Below, piece after piece: positions 25,159 to 37,800 of a stretch of DNA of 64,000 nt. The notes under the pieces are model-generated. The model had not been told where the DNA came from and searched no databases. It worked only from the letters and a program-made list of their open reading frames with translations. This DNA is from Oscheius dolichura (taxonomy: Eukaryota; Nematoda; Chromadorea; Rhabditida; Rhabditidae), in the NCBI GenBank assembly GCA_932521035.1, contig OW051495.1, positions 992,001 to 1,056,000 on the forward strand. The letters run 5' to 3'. Each line of letters opens with the position of its first letter. The stretch's first letter is position 1. The position numbers were made by a program, and so were the translations under genes.

Positions 25159-25790
25159 TAAGAGCATTTACCGACTATATTTCAATTAGAAAAGAATATT
25201 CTGGCTCTAAAGCGGTATAGGTTTAGTCATACAAGAAAATATTTGATTCGGCTATTTTTTAAGAGTGATAATATATCATAAAAAGGCAATAAATATGTAA
25301 AAGAATGTTCTGGTCGCGTGTAGCTTGTAGGATCTGTTAGTCCTTCCCCCTACCGGGACTGCTATCTGAGGTCGACGCGATAACAACCACCGCACTGGGC
25401 AATCAGGGGCTCGTTCTCTCTCCCCTCCTCTTCCAATAATATGATGAGCTAACTTGTGCCAGCATAAGTCTTATGCAAGAGAAGAAGATTCAGCTGACGT
25501 GGTCATAAATGGAGGCGATTAAAATTATGTCGTCAACTACTGACCACATTTTAGTGATAAAGCCACGTGAGGTGACAGGCAGGGAAAAGAATGCACCTAA
25601 TCGGCACCTGAAGAGAGTAGGGAACGTTATCTGACATGGCCAGTAGTGTCTTTGCAAAGAACGTATTTTTTTAAGAATAAATATTTATTGAGGGCTAGTC
25701 CCTACTGTAACAAACAAAATAATTGAAACGGAGATCTAGTGAGAAGAAAGAAGAATATGCAGAAATTATAAAGAGAGACAGGCTAGTTGC

Positions 25791-27414
25791 TTAGTAATGG
25801 CTGTTCCATTTGTCGACGGAGACATCCTCGGGGTATTGTCCAGGCCTTCCAGCATAATATGGCACAGTCCTTGGTGGTTCCTGGAAACAGATGAGAAAGT
25901 ATTCAAAATGAACATTTGTCTTACCTCAATGAAGGACGAATCAAGGTTTCTCTTCATCCAACACATGCAGAAGCATGAAGTGACGAGCAGGAAGGATAGC
26001 ACAAGAGTCACAACAAAAAGTACGGTACACCACGCGCTGCTTTCACCGACCTTATCACTTGGAATCTGAAAAAATAATAAATTGTAAGACAATAAAAATA
26101 AGCCCACTTGCAAGTTATTGGCAGCACGCCATTCTTTACGTTCTTCAGCACACTTATCTAGATCGGCTGTTCTTCCGTCACGAACAAGGCAATAATCGTT
26201 ATCTCTGAAAAGAGCCATCATAATTACGTTAATTATAAGCACATACTTGACGAGAAGAGTGGAAATAGCAACAGGATCGTGGAAATCAGTAATGTTCTCT
26301 GTATAATGGCAAACCATTCCTTTTTCCTCCAGATGTTTAAGGTTTCTGATTTTTGAAAATTGCATATCATCTTCAGTTGCTGATGAAAAGAGTATATTAT
26401 CCATAGCTCTGTATTAGAATAATGATAAATCTGTGAAAGTTGACGTACCTGAGGTGGGAGCGTTTTCCGTGAATAAATGTATAAATTAATTTTCCAACGC
26501 CGCCTTCTCTCAATATTGGCATTAGCTGATCGGCTGGGAATCCGTAAAGAGAAGTTCCTTCACCATGCGCGACTGAATAATGAACCTAAACAAGCATGAG
26601 ATTTGAATAAAGAGAAATTCTAACCTTTTGAGTATAGGGATCTATGTTCCAATCGTACCGGAAGAAATTATGCGAATGAATACCAAACTCAGTGAGTCTT
26701 TCTATCACAGGGTTGCCTATAAAATATATGTAAGTCAAGGAGGCACAACATTATCATACCGGCGGCACCGAATACATTACGAATGTAAAATACTAGGCAG
26801 TGATTTGCGCTGTCTCCTTTGTACCATTTTTTTATTAGAAGATATAGTAGCTGGCTGTCGGAATCATATAAAGCAGCTTTGACATCGTTAATTGCAAGGG
26901 GGTAGGAAATATCAAGTTTGATCGTTTCAGCTCCATTCGAGAAGCGCATCCGGCGATGTTCCACTTGATGTGAACCATTTGCGGCCATCTAATAATCAGA
27001 AATATTAGAACGAGCAACAAACAAACGTACATTAACATTGTCTATGACAACAGCGAGTTGGCGCGTTGAATCGGCACCAAGGTAAAGCACCTTAGGTGGA
27101 TGAGTTTGGCTAGGATCACGAACTAAGTTGGCTCGCATATACATTTCACAATCAAACTTTCTAAAATCTTTTTCTCTAAAAGTATTGATGTTTACAAATT
27201 ATAAAATATGCTGCAAATACAATAAAATAACTGCTTACTTATTATGAGGCGTTAATCCGAGTGGACAACGATTCTCTTCGAGCCCAGTTTCAAATACTGT
27301 GCCACATTTGTATTGAGATATCAGTATATATTGCGGGCTACGCAATGTCATTTCAAAACTGGATGACAAACATTGCCGAGTGAGAAATATTACAGCGAGA
27401 AGTATTGGTAACAT
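25791..27414 (-). CDS. Type I single-pass membrane protein, 9 exons (422 aa)
   Basis: Exons 27414-27239, 27175-27031, 26988-26760, 26716-26625, 26585-26449, 26408-26247, 26204-26108, 26065-25925, 25880-25791; all phases agree. An N-terminal hydrophobic signal (MLPILLAVIFLTRQC) is followed by an extracellular region of about 330 residues with scattered Cys and N-glycosylation motifs (NGS, NIT). One transmembrane helix follows at about 357-382 (VLFVVTLVLSFLLVTSCFCMC). The tail of about 40 residues is Pro- and Tyr-rich (PPRTVPYYAGRPGQYPE) and could bind WW or SH2-type partners; that is inference. I do not recognise the family. It lies about 375 bp downstream of RBM19 on the same strand, and a CTTTCAG acceptor stands 9 bases before the ATG. 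That is compatible with trans-splicing and an operon. Confidence 0.8.
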
Positions 27415-27788
27415 CGTCAAATTCTGAAAGACGAGCAATTACAGCAACAGAAAAAACGAAGGAGAGCTCTAAAAACGAGAAAAATAACGAAAATGAATGG
27501 CCTGAAGCAACGCCAAATTGTAATGGCCTGAAGCGACGCCAAATTGTAATGCACTGCGCGCCAAATTTGGCGGCGATCACCTGATTTGAATATTGGTTTC
27601 TCATTTTTCATCTGCTTTTCCTCGACAGGAACTCCTCTTTCATCGTAAAACAACACAAAAGCAATAAACAAATGACTAAAATAAACGTGCAACTGTAGAA
27701 ATCTTTAGTCTAACGAAATTTTCAACAATAATCATCAAAATCAGCAACAAATAACAATATCAAAATCAACAAAAGAACAACACAACTT
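27415..27788. other. RBM19 / membrane-protein intercistronic spacer
   Basis: It holds a 26-bp direct duplication at 27496-27547 (AATGGCCTGAAGC, then ACGCCAAATTGT, twice, one difference). A palindrome CGCCAAATTTGGCG lies at 27559-27572; it contains two back-to-back TTTGGCG halves that resemble E2F/DP sites. No coding exon is supported. A possible outron and trans-splice site ends at about 27424. Confidence 0.45.
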
Positions 27789-30700
27789 CTAATCATCATC
27801 AATTCTAGTAAGATCTTGTTCAATGGCAGCCAATCGTTGTCTTTGTTTCTTGTGAGCCTTCTGATCGCCGCTGAAATCATTCAATACTAAAAATATGAAA
27901 AAGATGGATTACCTGAATTTCTCAGCTGTTTTCTCACGTAGCTCTTCCACTGTATCTTCTTGCTTAGCCCATTCTAATACCAAACGTCGTCCATACAAAT
28001 GGGTAGAATGTGCCAATGCTTGGAATGCTCGCTTTGCCTCGCCAACGGATAAGAAGTCCACAAATCCGAATCCGCGATGTTGATCGTTGCTTCCAATCTT
28101 TCTTGGAATGCGAATGTTTCGAATTTCTCCAAAGGTAGCAAAAAGATTTTCAACTTCTTGTATTTTTGCCTAAAATCACAAACTTTGTACAATAAAAAAA
28201 CAGAAATTACCTGGAATGGTATATTTCTAACGAGGAGTTTTGTGGATTGGCCTTGTTTTGTCGCATTGACGGATTTTCTTTTCAGTCCTTCAACATCAGG
28301 CACTTCTCTATTTGATAATTTTAATTCCAAGCTGTGACCATCCAGCATTTCTCCCTGTGAGATTTAAAACAGTTCAAATAAGTCACATCTCTTTACCTGC
28401 ATTTCTTTGATAGCTTTCAAAGCTTCAGCATGAGTGTAGAATTGTACAAAACCGAAACCCATGCTGAGATTTTTACTGGGATCAGCTGGATTCAATTTTT
28501 TACTAATCTGGGCACTCTTTATACGATAGTTCTTTCTAAAAATTCAATATTTCTAAGCCAAAAATGCACTTACCCGAAGACTTCTTCTAACATGGCATCA
28601 GTTGTTTTGAAAGATAAGTTTTTCACGAAAACAGTGCTATCCGCTTCTATGACCTCTTCAACTTGTTCTTCTGGCTCTTCCGTCTCCATCTCTAGATCTT
28701 CTTCTTCGTCATAAACTTCTTCTTCTTCTGCTGCTTCTGGTTCTTCTTTTACCTCTTCTTTAGTCTTCTTTGCCCGTTTTAATGCCATCTTCTCCTCATA
28801 TGTCATTTCCTTTTTGCTCTTTTGAGGTTTATCTTCTAGCTCTTCTTCTTTCACTTCAGATTGCTTCTCCTTCTAAGAAACAATTATAGAACGTCTGCGA
28901 AATTACCTTTTTCTTTTCCTTCTTTTTATTTTCTACGTTATCTTGGCCAAATACATCTCCAGGAGCCCATTCAAGATACAAAGGCTGATTTCGGAAGCGA
29001 GAGTAAGCGAGAGCCTAAAAGTCTTATTGAAATATATTATTTTAATCACCTTGAAAGCTTTTTTTGCATCTACAGCATTTCCCATAACGATGAGAGCACT
29101 GACAGCGGCTTCTGGTGGCATCAGGAATTTTTCAACCTCGCCGTGACGTTCAAACATTCTCCGTAGTTCTTCTTCTTCTACACCAGCCGGAAGATTTTTA
29201 GCTATTATTACTGTATCACTGAAATTTTAACAATTATAACATAATGAATATGTAAAATACCTTCGTTTACTTGCTGGCCGTGAAAATGAATCAAGTTTAA
29301 CACCGTTTGCCAATAAGAATTCGCGTATTTCACGAACAAGTCGTGTTTCAGCTAATGCCATACGTACTCCAGCACTAAAAAATTATAAATAAACTGAGAA
29401 AGGATAAGAAATGTATACCTTTCACCACTTTCTCCTAATAATAGATCTGATTTTTCAACGCCTAGTTTTTCGGCCAGCGTTTCGGCTACTGCATTCGGTC
29501 CGAGGAAGAGAGTATTCCAACTGTGCGTTTTTCCTATGCTGGCCTTTACTTTAGCTGCTTTTTCCTTTTTGAAAGACGACTTTTCATCGCGTTTTTCTTC
29601 TCCATCTGCTTCTTGTTCTTTAGTTTTACGCTTTTCTGCACCAGGTAAGATATGAAGCATTCTACCCTGAAAAATAATAATTGTTAGAAAAAGAAAGGCT
29701 ATGTACAAACCTTGAAGACTTTGCCATCTTCCGCCGCGTAAGCAGCTACGGCCGTTTCAGGAAATACAAATTCAACTATTGCAAAACCTTTGCAGGCACC
29801 CGTTTTCTTATCAATAATTACCTAAAACATTATTTTAGAAAATTAAAAATGTTAAAATGAACCTGTACTTCAGCTATATCTCCGTATTTTTTGAACAATG
29901 CTTGCAGATCATGTTCTTTTGTAGTAAAGGGAAGATTTCTTAGAAATAGACGGCCAGATTCTAATATTTCATCACGTACTTTCGCCTGAAAATATTTGTT
30001 ATCATATAGAATGAACTAATCAACCTCTTCAGTAGATCTATCAATAGCTGTTTCTTCAACCTGTTCACCTTCTTCTTCTTCTTCCAGCTCGTCTATTTTT
30101 ACTTTTTTGATTGTCAACTAAAATTAATTTTATTGGAAAATATGTTGGCAATTACTTTGAAGCCTCCTAAAAATGTTTGATCTCTTTGTAATGCTTTTCT
30201 AACATCTGGCGGTCGATTGAATGTCACAAAAGCGGCGGCGCTCTTTTCATTGTTTACAATCTGAAGTTGCAATTTACAGACACAAAGAAAGCAGAGCAAA
30301 CCTTCATACCTTTTATCCGAATAGGCATGAGCCATTCTTTTAGGGAATTTTGCTTGATTGAAGCGGGAAGGCCAGTAAAAATCAGCGAGAGCTTTGTATC
30401 ACCTACACAATATTTATTTTAGAAAATGAGAAAAGCCTTACCTGTAATCCCTTTCATCAGCTCCTTTTCTAATTCACCAGAATCTACCTTTGTAACTGTT
30501 AAATCTTTGATATTAATTTCCTAAAATTCAAATTGAACAGAAAGCAAACAAAAACACACATCGTTAACTTTTTCTCCTTTAGCCCGTAGAAATTCTTCAA
30601 ATTTAGGATCAGCTTTCTTTTTCTTCGGTTCAGGCTGTTCTTCCTCCTGCTCTACTTCAGTAGTAGCGTTATCATTTGTCTCTGTTTTCCTCTTATGCGC

Positions 30701-31071
30701 TCTGCAACTTGTACATAACAGAAAATACTATTAATCTACGAGCTTCCAAGCGAATATTTACTCCAAGGACGGGGTTTATTATCATCTCCAAATGGTACAC
30801 ATGGTTCTACCTAAAAAAACAAAATAATGAACTAGAAAGTAAAAATTACTGTTAGTCTCGCCGATCCCATATACGATTGATGCGTTGCATTGATTGCCTT
30901 CTCTCCGGCTTCATCCGTTTCAAATCCAACAAATGCAAATTTTCGAAACTTTCCTTCTTTTGTATATTTTAGTGAGCAATCAGTTAGTTTGCCGTAACTT
31001 TTGAAAAATTTACGTAATTTATCTTCTGTACAATCTACTGGCAGATTTTTGATGATGAGACGTGTTGTCAT
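27789..31071 (-). CDS. rbd-1: RBM19/Mrd1 homologue, six RRMs, 18 exons (868 aa)
   Basis: RBM19/Mrd1 is a nucleolar protein of the small-subunit processome, needed for 18S rRNA maturation. Exons: 31071-30850, 30810-30740, 30701-30560, 30520-30442, 30402-30302, 30260-30156, 30117-30025, 29985-29863, 29821-29711, 29666-29419, 29374-29261, 29218-29050, 29014-28907, 28872-28574, 28535-28397, 28354-28211, 28169-27913, 27870-27789; all phases agree. RRMs lie at about 2-75 (LIIKNLPVDCTEDKL), 176-245, 282-355 (LFLRNLPFTTKEHDL), 471-550, 640-725 (VFVKNLSFKTTDAML) and 745-825 (LLVRNIPFQ ... GFGFVDF). The family motif PRPWSKYS follows RRM1. An acidic/Lys linker lies between RRM4 and RRM5. RRM2 and RRM4 lack good RNP1 aromatics, as is usual in this family. 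The symbol follows the C. elegans orthologue as I remember it. Confidence 0.95.
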
Positions 31072-31364
31072 CTGAAATAGCATTATCTTATAAATAGAAT
31101 CTGCGCATTGCAAGAGAATAACAAGAGGAGAGTGACCAGAGAACAGAAAATGAAAGGCGGAAAGAGAATTGAGAAGCTTGAATTCGTAAAATTTCGGCGC
31201 GTTCGTGTTTACGTACAGAAAAATATTACCGTATGGCGGGGAAAATGATCATTTTTAGATGATTTTCATGGGAAAGCTCGATCAAATCAGGAAATAAAGA
31301 CCATAAATAAACAATCTATGAAGCATTATCTAAAAAATATGGGATTCGCCCTGGTGACCTCTCT

Positions 31365-31394
31365 TGACGTCAGCGTACATATCACCATGGAAAC
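31365..31394. promoter_or_regulatory. CRE-like palindrome and X-box match
   Basis: TGACGTCA at 31365-31372 is the consensus CREB/ATF site. Eight bases on, ATCACCATGGAAAC fits the RFX X-box consensus RYYNYYATRRNRAC at every position. Both lie about 300 bp upstream of the RBM19 start. RBM19 is not a ciliary gene, so the X-box may serve the downstream membrane protein if they form an operon, or may be chance. Confidence 0.4.
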
Positions 31395-31592
31395 GGCAAT
31401 CAACTGTGAGCCATTGCAATTTCCCATATTTTCCGACTTATTTAACATTGAAATATGCTTATCCTTTAGAAAAAAGTACACTATCAGATGGACATAATGA
31501 TGCGACCAAAGATTGGCTGGCTGGAGCGAGTCTTGGATGAGAGTGGCGTCGGGTAGGTCTACTCTCCTGGGAAAGGGGCTCAATTAGGAAAA

Positions 31593-32095
31593 CCACAGTT
31601 AGACAGCCACGTTGCACCATTTCTGGTAATAGTTAGTCGTTCACCACAGTTAGACAGCTGGAGATCTTGGCTACTACCAAGTCAAAACATAATTTTTGTC
31701 ACTGTCTAACTGTGGCGGCCATAACCGTTCCTAGCGCGTTGATCAAAACATTGGAAATCTGGAAAATATTTATATTTAGCCTGGAACAAAAAATGATGGG
31801 GCAATTCCATACAAAACCGGAAGCCACAATTACTGAAAGCCACAGACTATTGAATATATGAGGCGTGCCCTCCGTGAGCAAATTTGTCAGTAAAATAGCC
31901 ACAGTTACACAGCCTTTCCCGGTCTGCTTGTCGGGACAGAGCCACAGTTAGACAGCGGGATCGTTCTACCCGACTAAAATTTTTGTATAACTCAAATGGA
32001 GCTACAGTTAGACAACCAACGCTTGCTGTAACGCTAACTAACAAGAAAAGCGCCACAGTTAGACAGCTGTCTCGTTATGGCTGTCTAACTGTGGC
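31593..32095. repeat. Cluster of CCACAGTTAGACAGC repeats
   Basis: Copies at 31593, 31643, 31702 (inverted), 31899 (variant), 31942, 32002 (variant), 32053 and 32081 (inverted). The pair 32053-32095 forms a hairpin with 15-bp arms and a short loop. The unique sequence between copies is 30-180 bp and not shared. Confidence 0.75.
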
Positions 32096-32308
32096 TATTT
32101 CTACTAATTGCGGATACTCGATCAAAACATCAAAAACCTCAAAAATATTTATTGTTACTTTGAAACAAAAAGCCGATAAGAGAGTTGACGACTCCGTTCC
32201 GCCCAAAACGAAAGCCGCCATCGACTTTTTTTTTGCCGCCGTTTTTTGAGAATTCTCACCGTTGCCGCCTCAGACGCACAAAAACACCGAGAGATTGCTT
32301 GTTTCTGA

Positions 32309-33852
32309 TTATTTCCCGAAACGAAGGAAATTAGGCTTCCGGCTCTCGCGGTCGAAGCCCGACTCGTCGGCGGCATTCCGTCCGAAACGGAGGAAATTCG
32401 GGTCGACGCTGCGTTTTCCGAATCGGAGGAAATTCGGATCGGCAGCGGCTTTTCCGAACCTCAAGAAGTTGGGATCACTTCTTCCTGAAACCGCAAAGTT
32501 TTAGTTTCCGGGTTACGGTAGTTTTGGCCTACCGAAACGGAGGAAGTTCGGGTCACCGGCAGCCTTTCCAAATCGAAGGAAATTCGGCTGACTGCGACCG
32601 AAACGCAGGAAATTCGGGTCGGATCCCTTCTTGCCGAGAGCCATTGGCACTGAAAATCAACTAAGGTTTCACATGTAATGGGAAAAAAGTTTTGAATTCT
32701 ATTTTGCGGATCCGCGAAACCGAAATTCTCCCATTTTTCAGGTAGTCAATGAATTTTGACCTACAGTACCCAAAAAAGTTCAAATATCATTAATTTTCCT
32801 ATTTTCTGGCCTAATTATGCACTCCCTTCACTGTAAAGCCATAAAAAGTTGAAAAAAAACGAAGAAAATAGCGTAAAAATGGTAAAATTTCCGTAATTGC
32901 TAAATTTAAAAAATCCTTGGCGCGCGCGCTTTACCTACCGTACTGTGCGCGCCCGCGGTGGGTGAAATTCGCTCCTTTCGACTATTTTCGTCTTTTTCTC
33001 GCTATTTTGATATTTTTACCACTATTTTTAATAGCTTTTCATAATCAGCTAAAAATTTTGCATTTTTTTAAGCCTACTTTCAAAATTAAATATAATGTTT
33101 TTGACTAGAAGAGCCCAGTATTAATGAGGGGCGCCTTGGCCGGAATAAAAAAAAAGAAAAGCGAAACCATTTTTGACCATTGGCAGACCGAAGCAGGCCG
33201 CTTATGAGAAAAGGCTCAACTTTGGTAAAGTGCTGTCGATTCGTCACTGTTACGCGCCAGAGCTTAACCAAAGTTAAACCGCGAAAACGCCAAGAAGCGC
33301 CGTCGAATGACCTCTCTCATCAGGCTAGCTCAAGAAACGTTGTGTAATTTTTCGAAACTTTGAGGCTCGCTTCCTCCCGACGCCTTCAAACTCACGCTAC
33401 AAAAAGTACCAGGCTGTAAAGAGAAAAAAATTATCGGTTCGAATGCTCTCCAAACAGGAGCTCAAAATTTGTTGAGGAAACATATCCCATTTTTTTATAG
33501 CCAAGTGATACAAAAAATGGGCGGTAAACTCACTGCTGCGTCCGTATCTCATGAAGTTGGGTTTTCTCTTTTCCATAGTTTTCAGAGCCTCGTTGGGATC
33601 TCCCTCACAATTTTCCCCTAAATTTAGACTTATTTTAATAGAAAATGAGCTAAAAACTCACCCAAATAGGACATGACTTCTCCCTGCTCTATGGGAGACA
33701 ACATATGGAATACTGTACAGAAGGAGCTGGTGTCAGATGGCGCACAACATTGTGAATAGACCTTTAAAATATCTTTTTAATATAAAAATAAAAATAAAAA
33801 CCTGTGAAGCTAAGGCGGCGAGGCATATGCTCCAACTGAGCAAGCCGGTCAT
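32309..33852 (-). CDS. flp-1: FLP-1 FMRFamide-like neuropeptide precursor, 5 exons (175 aa)
   Basis: Exons 33852-33802, 33761-33662, 33617-33534, 32649-32533 and 32484-32309; all phases agree. The precursor enters the secretory pathway by the signal peptide MTGLLSWSICLAALASQ, and the peptides are cut at basic sites and C-terminally amidated from Gly. Exon 3 ends with KPNFMRYG preceded by KR. The last two exons encode GSDPNFLRFG, SQPNFLRFG, AAGDPNFLRFG, SDPNFLRFG, AAADPNFLRFG, SVDPNFLRFG and KPNFLRFG, each followed by K or R. The N-terminal spacer (CCAPSDTSSFCTVFHML, GENCEGD) matches the C. elegans FLP-1 precursor as I remember it, as do the order of peptides and the length. In C. elegans FLP-1 peptides modulate locomotion and egg laying. 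The intron 32650-33533 is the long one. Confidence 0.97.
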
Positions 33853-34825
33853 ATTGGAATGCCGTCTTCCGGCTCCGTGTATTCTTTTATATCCTCTCCC
33901 CTTCCCGGGCTAATGGGGATACGGTAGCCGGCCAGATGGGTCTCGCCCCGTCATTCATAACACTAGAGCCTCGGATAATTATTATAATAATGCTAAACTA
34001 ATTTGGTCGTGTAGAGCCGAGCTGGGGTGGATAGAAAGGGCCGTCCACGCATAATTCGGGAGAAAAGGGATTTGGGGGAGAAATGAGGAAGATGCGCTAA
34101 TTTTAGAGAGGGAGGGGGAATCTTGGAGCGGATTATAGCTATTTTGGGAAGAGTTTAAATTTTAAAAAAGAGGAAAAAGGGAAGAAAAGAGAAGCCCTAG
34201 AGCCACAGCTTGTCGGCTGTCTAACTGTGGCGCGTGCCTCTTTGGAATTTGGAGCATTTTGAAGCTTTTTTTCTCCTCAATTTTTTATGTTTTGAGCAGG
34301 ATTCTTATTCCATACAATAAAGCAACAGCTACTTCACCAATTTTTTGTTAGCGTACCACAGTTAGACAGCTAGAAGATTACCGCGGGCAAGTAACAATCC
34401 ATTGTCAGCCGTTATTTTCCAAATATCGAGGAAAATTTTCAATTTTCAATGTTCTAGAGGGAAAATAAGAAAAAAACATGACATTTTCTGAGGTTTCCTA
34501 AGAGCGAATTTGTTGTTTTCCTCAAATACATTGGGTTCTTGAGGGACGAACAGGGTTTTTGACACTTCGCGCCTTGTTTCAGGCCGAATTCATAGTCGTA
34601 TTCCAAGTCGCAAGTATAGTGTTGCATCTAGGGCCATTCTGTCGCTGTAGAACTCGGCATAGACTTGGATTTTCGGTATAAAGTAGATGAAATTGGCCAA
34701 AAAGCGACATTCACTAGTAACCCCCAATTCCGAGTTGAATATACGGTAGCCCCTTATCTTGTGATTATCAGAGCCCCATAATTTTTATACTTGGCTGTCT
34801 AACTGTGGTCTATTTCTATTTTTTT
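33853..34825. other. Divergent flp-1 / IFT122 promoter region
   Basis: About 970 bp lies between two start codons pointing away from each other. Three CCACAGTTAGACAGC copies occur at 34217 (inverted), 34356 and 34794 (inverted). I searched for an RFX X-box in front of IFT122 and did not find a full match. Confidence 0.5.
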
Positions 34826-37800
34826 ATGTACCAACGCGCACATATTTATGAAATCGCCGGGTTACGACAATCACAGCCAGGGATGAAAAAAAGGATAATT
34901 CAGGTGTCCGATCTACGCGTGTGCCTTGAAACCGGACGGTTCTGAAATCCTCTATGCTGCTGACAATCGAATAATTATCATCGATCCAACAGATGGAAAT
35001 GTTATGCAGAATATCAAAGGTAAGGCACTTCTAGAGAATCTTCTCGTGTTCCCTCATCCAAATAAAAAGCTCCCTGTTCCAGCCTCCGGCCATAAGGACA
35101 CAATTTACACGTTGGATTGGTCGCATGATGGAGAGTTGTTCGCGTCCGGCGGTGTGGATAAGAATGTCGTTATTTGGAATGCTAATCAACATGAAGGCCT
35201 GCTAAAATACGCGTGAGTTCTTCTTTTCTTCTTATATATTTCGGCTAACCGAGATATTAGCCAAAATAGATAGAAAGTCGATAGATTTTAATTCATCAGT
35301 CGCAATAGACAGTAAGGCGCATTTTCGGGGGAAGTGGGCACCTTTGCGCTTTTTTGATGCACCAGTCCTATAATTTTTGGCATACTGTAAGTCTGTAGAA
35401 TCTAGTGCACCGAAAAAGCGCAAAGCAAGCTAATGAAAATAGCGAAAAAAACCTTTTTGGGGGAATCCTGACGCTTTTTCACAGTATGCCGAAGATACTA
35501 GAATTATTACACCAAGGAAGCGCAAAGCTGGCGCGGCCCCCTCGAAAATGCGCCATACTGGCTCCGATCCAGTTCAATCAACAGCAATGCATAATTGATT
35601 TTTTTGTGATTTGTCTCACCTAGAAATTATTAAAAAAAAACTTGGAGAAGTGATCCTACGTTGCGACTCATTCCTATTTCAGTCACGCCGAATCTGTGCA
35701 ATGTCTTAAATTTTCACCCGTCAGTCAGATCCTCCTCAGTTGTGGGATGCACGACTTTGCCCTCTGGACTGCCGCCGAGAAAAATGTCCAAAAACAACGC
35801 GTCAGCGGGAAAATAACCTGCTGTGGATGGAATTCTGTACATATTTTCCCTCTTGTTTTCTTCTATAATAGGAAATTCAGGATGGGCAGACTTTCGCCAT
35901 TGGAACATTTGACGGCTGCGTATTTTTGCGGAAATTAGCTAATTTTGTAAGTTTTTTTTGGAAAAAAATAGAGGAGAATGGTATTTTTAGAGTGAAGATC
36001 CTAGCGCGAAGATAGAACGACCTGGTGGACAGCCAGTATGGGCGTTGGCCTTCAATCTACCGAAACAGGGACTGAACGAGTCGGGAGACACACCAGAGTG
36101 AGCTCGAAACTGCTTCTAATTTCTCAATTTCTTCTTATTTATTCCATAAACCCGTGAAAAATAGGAATTTATCAACTAGGCGAAGGTAAATTCGTTGTGG
36201 AGGAAATGTTCCAAAAAGTCTACCGTAACCCTCTTATTTTGTTCTTCTTCTAGGGGGGAAAGCACTGGAACTATTTTTGAGATAAAAGAACCGTTTTATC
36301 ATTATATCTGTCCTCTCCTCTACTTTATACCCAACAGCCATAACCTCCGAAATCCTCAGTAACCAACGATGAAGAGTCAACATTGCTAAATCCTCCTATC
36401 TTCTCTTATTTTCTCCATGAAATATTGAAAAAGATGGCATTTCCCCAAGTTGAAGTCAACTTCCCAAGGACTGTGAATTTTTGAACTTTGGCGGCCCATA
36501 ACAGGCAAAATTCTCTACGATATATACATTTTTATGGTCCAAATACCACCCTGTATTCCCCTAGGATTGAGATTTACCATTGAAAACCGGCCAAGGTCAC
36601 GTTTTTACACTATTCTGGTCAAATTTGCCCGTTTCCCGCCTAAAATCCCCGTCTAAATTGGATCCTACAGCGAAATTTCAATCTTGACCACACAACAAGG
36701 CCTGTTCACATAAAGATGTCAAATATTCCGAGGCGCAAAGTGTCGAAACTCCTGCCCGACCGTTGAGAACCCAAAAATCCACTCTAAGCCACTTTTATAA
36801 ACGTTCCCAAACCTTTCCCCCATTTTATTTCCCCCAAATTTTCAGAGAATGGCTAATAGTTACTGATTGTTCCCGCACGTTGTCCTTCTACTCAATGGAA
36901 GGGGAACACATCCCCCGGTTGGAGAAGTACTTGGATTTCGAGCCGACGTGTATCTGTTGTGCTAATAATCACAACTTTCTAATCGTCGGCGGCTCTAATA
37001 AAATGGTCAACCTGTATACAAGAGAAGGTCAGCTGTTTTTTTTTGTTATAAGGCTCCCTTATTAGTTTATTTGAATACGAGACGCCAATAGACAGCGACT
37101 GGATTTTGTAGGTATTCTCCTGGCCCGTTTCGCCGATCTACAGACCTGGATCTGGTGTGTCTGCGTCAAGCCCAATACAAATCTTGTCTATGTGAGTTTA
37201 TTATGGACGTCGGGGAGCGGTTGTTAGTATCTGTAGAAAGAAAGAAAGCATAAAAGTAGTATCTAAAACAACAGGAATTTGAGATATCGTCTGACTGTAC
37301 AGAACCAATCTCTATGTATCCTCTATCGAACAATAAAAATATAATTTGAACTGGAAACTTTTCTGGGAAGAATTCTAAAGACCCTGCTATCGTTACTCTC
37401 TCTGTACAGGGGTTCAAGTTTTAGGATTACTGTAGATACACGTGTATTTTGATCTTCATGAAAAGGAAGTCCGCTGCTGTAGAGCAAAAGTTCAGTATAA
37501 AAGCGACTTTTGAAACACTTTTTGTGCTCAATACTTGCAGCTATTGTCCCCGTATAACTTCCCATCTTATCTAGGAAATTTTTGAACATAACAACATCAC
37601 TTCCATGTGAAATTTATCCTAGGCTATTAGTAGGATACTGTATATCCCCAATAGGAACGGACCTTTGGGCGCCTGATCAACTTATTGACTGTGAAAACAA
37701 CTTTCTATTACGACTATCGTCAACCAAGTGTACCTATCCTTAGATAGGATGGCCGAAACATGGAATAAAGTCAAAAAAGGTTTAGATCGGCTGCGTGGAT

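Larger units (their letters stand above)
19811..25790. other. 6-kb gene-poor region upstream of STAT
   Basis: I see no exon with coding character on either strand. The long ORFs here are low-complexity Phe/Ser or Arg/Lys stretches. It contains the tandem repeat 20159-20860, a GA-rich stretch around 23750-23790, the hairpin 24166-24252 and the inverted repeat 25070-25158. It probably holds the STAT promoter and may hide non-coding RNA genes or an upstream STAT exon. Confidence 0.45.
31072..32308. other. RBM19 upstream region with repeat cluster
   Basis: No coding exon is supported. It holds a CRE-like TGACGTCA (31365-31372), an X-box match (31381-31394) and a dense cluster of the CCACAGTTAGACAGC repeat (31593-32095). 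Confidence 0.5.

Noticed and set aside
25441-25497. C/D box snoRNA candidate (ATGATGA ... CTGA)
   Set aside because: Boxes are present by sequence, but there is no terminal stem and no C'/D' pair that I could see; too weak to list.
31593-32095. CRISPR-like array
   Set aside because: The repeats are short, in both orientations and irregularly spaced, in a eukaryotic genome with introns; no cas genes.
34500-34825. X-box in front of IFT122
   Set aside because: Searched for RYYNYYATRRNRAC in both orientations up to the start codon; only partial matches were found.
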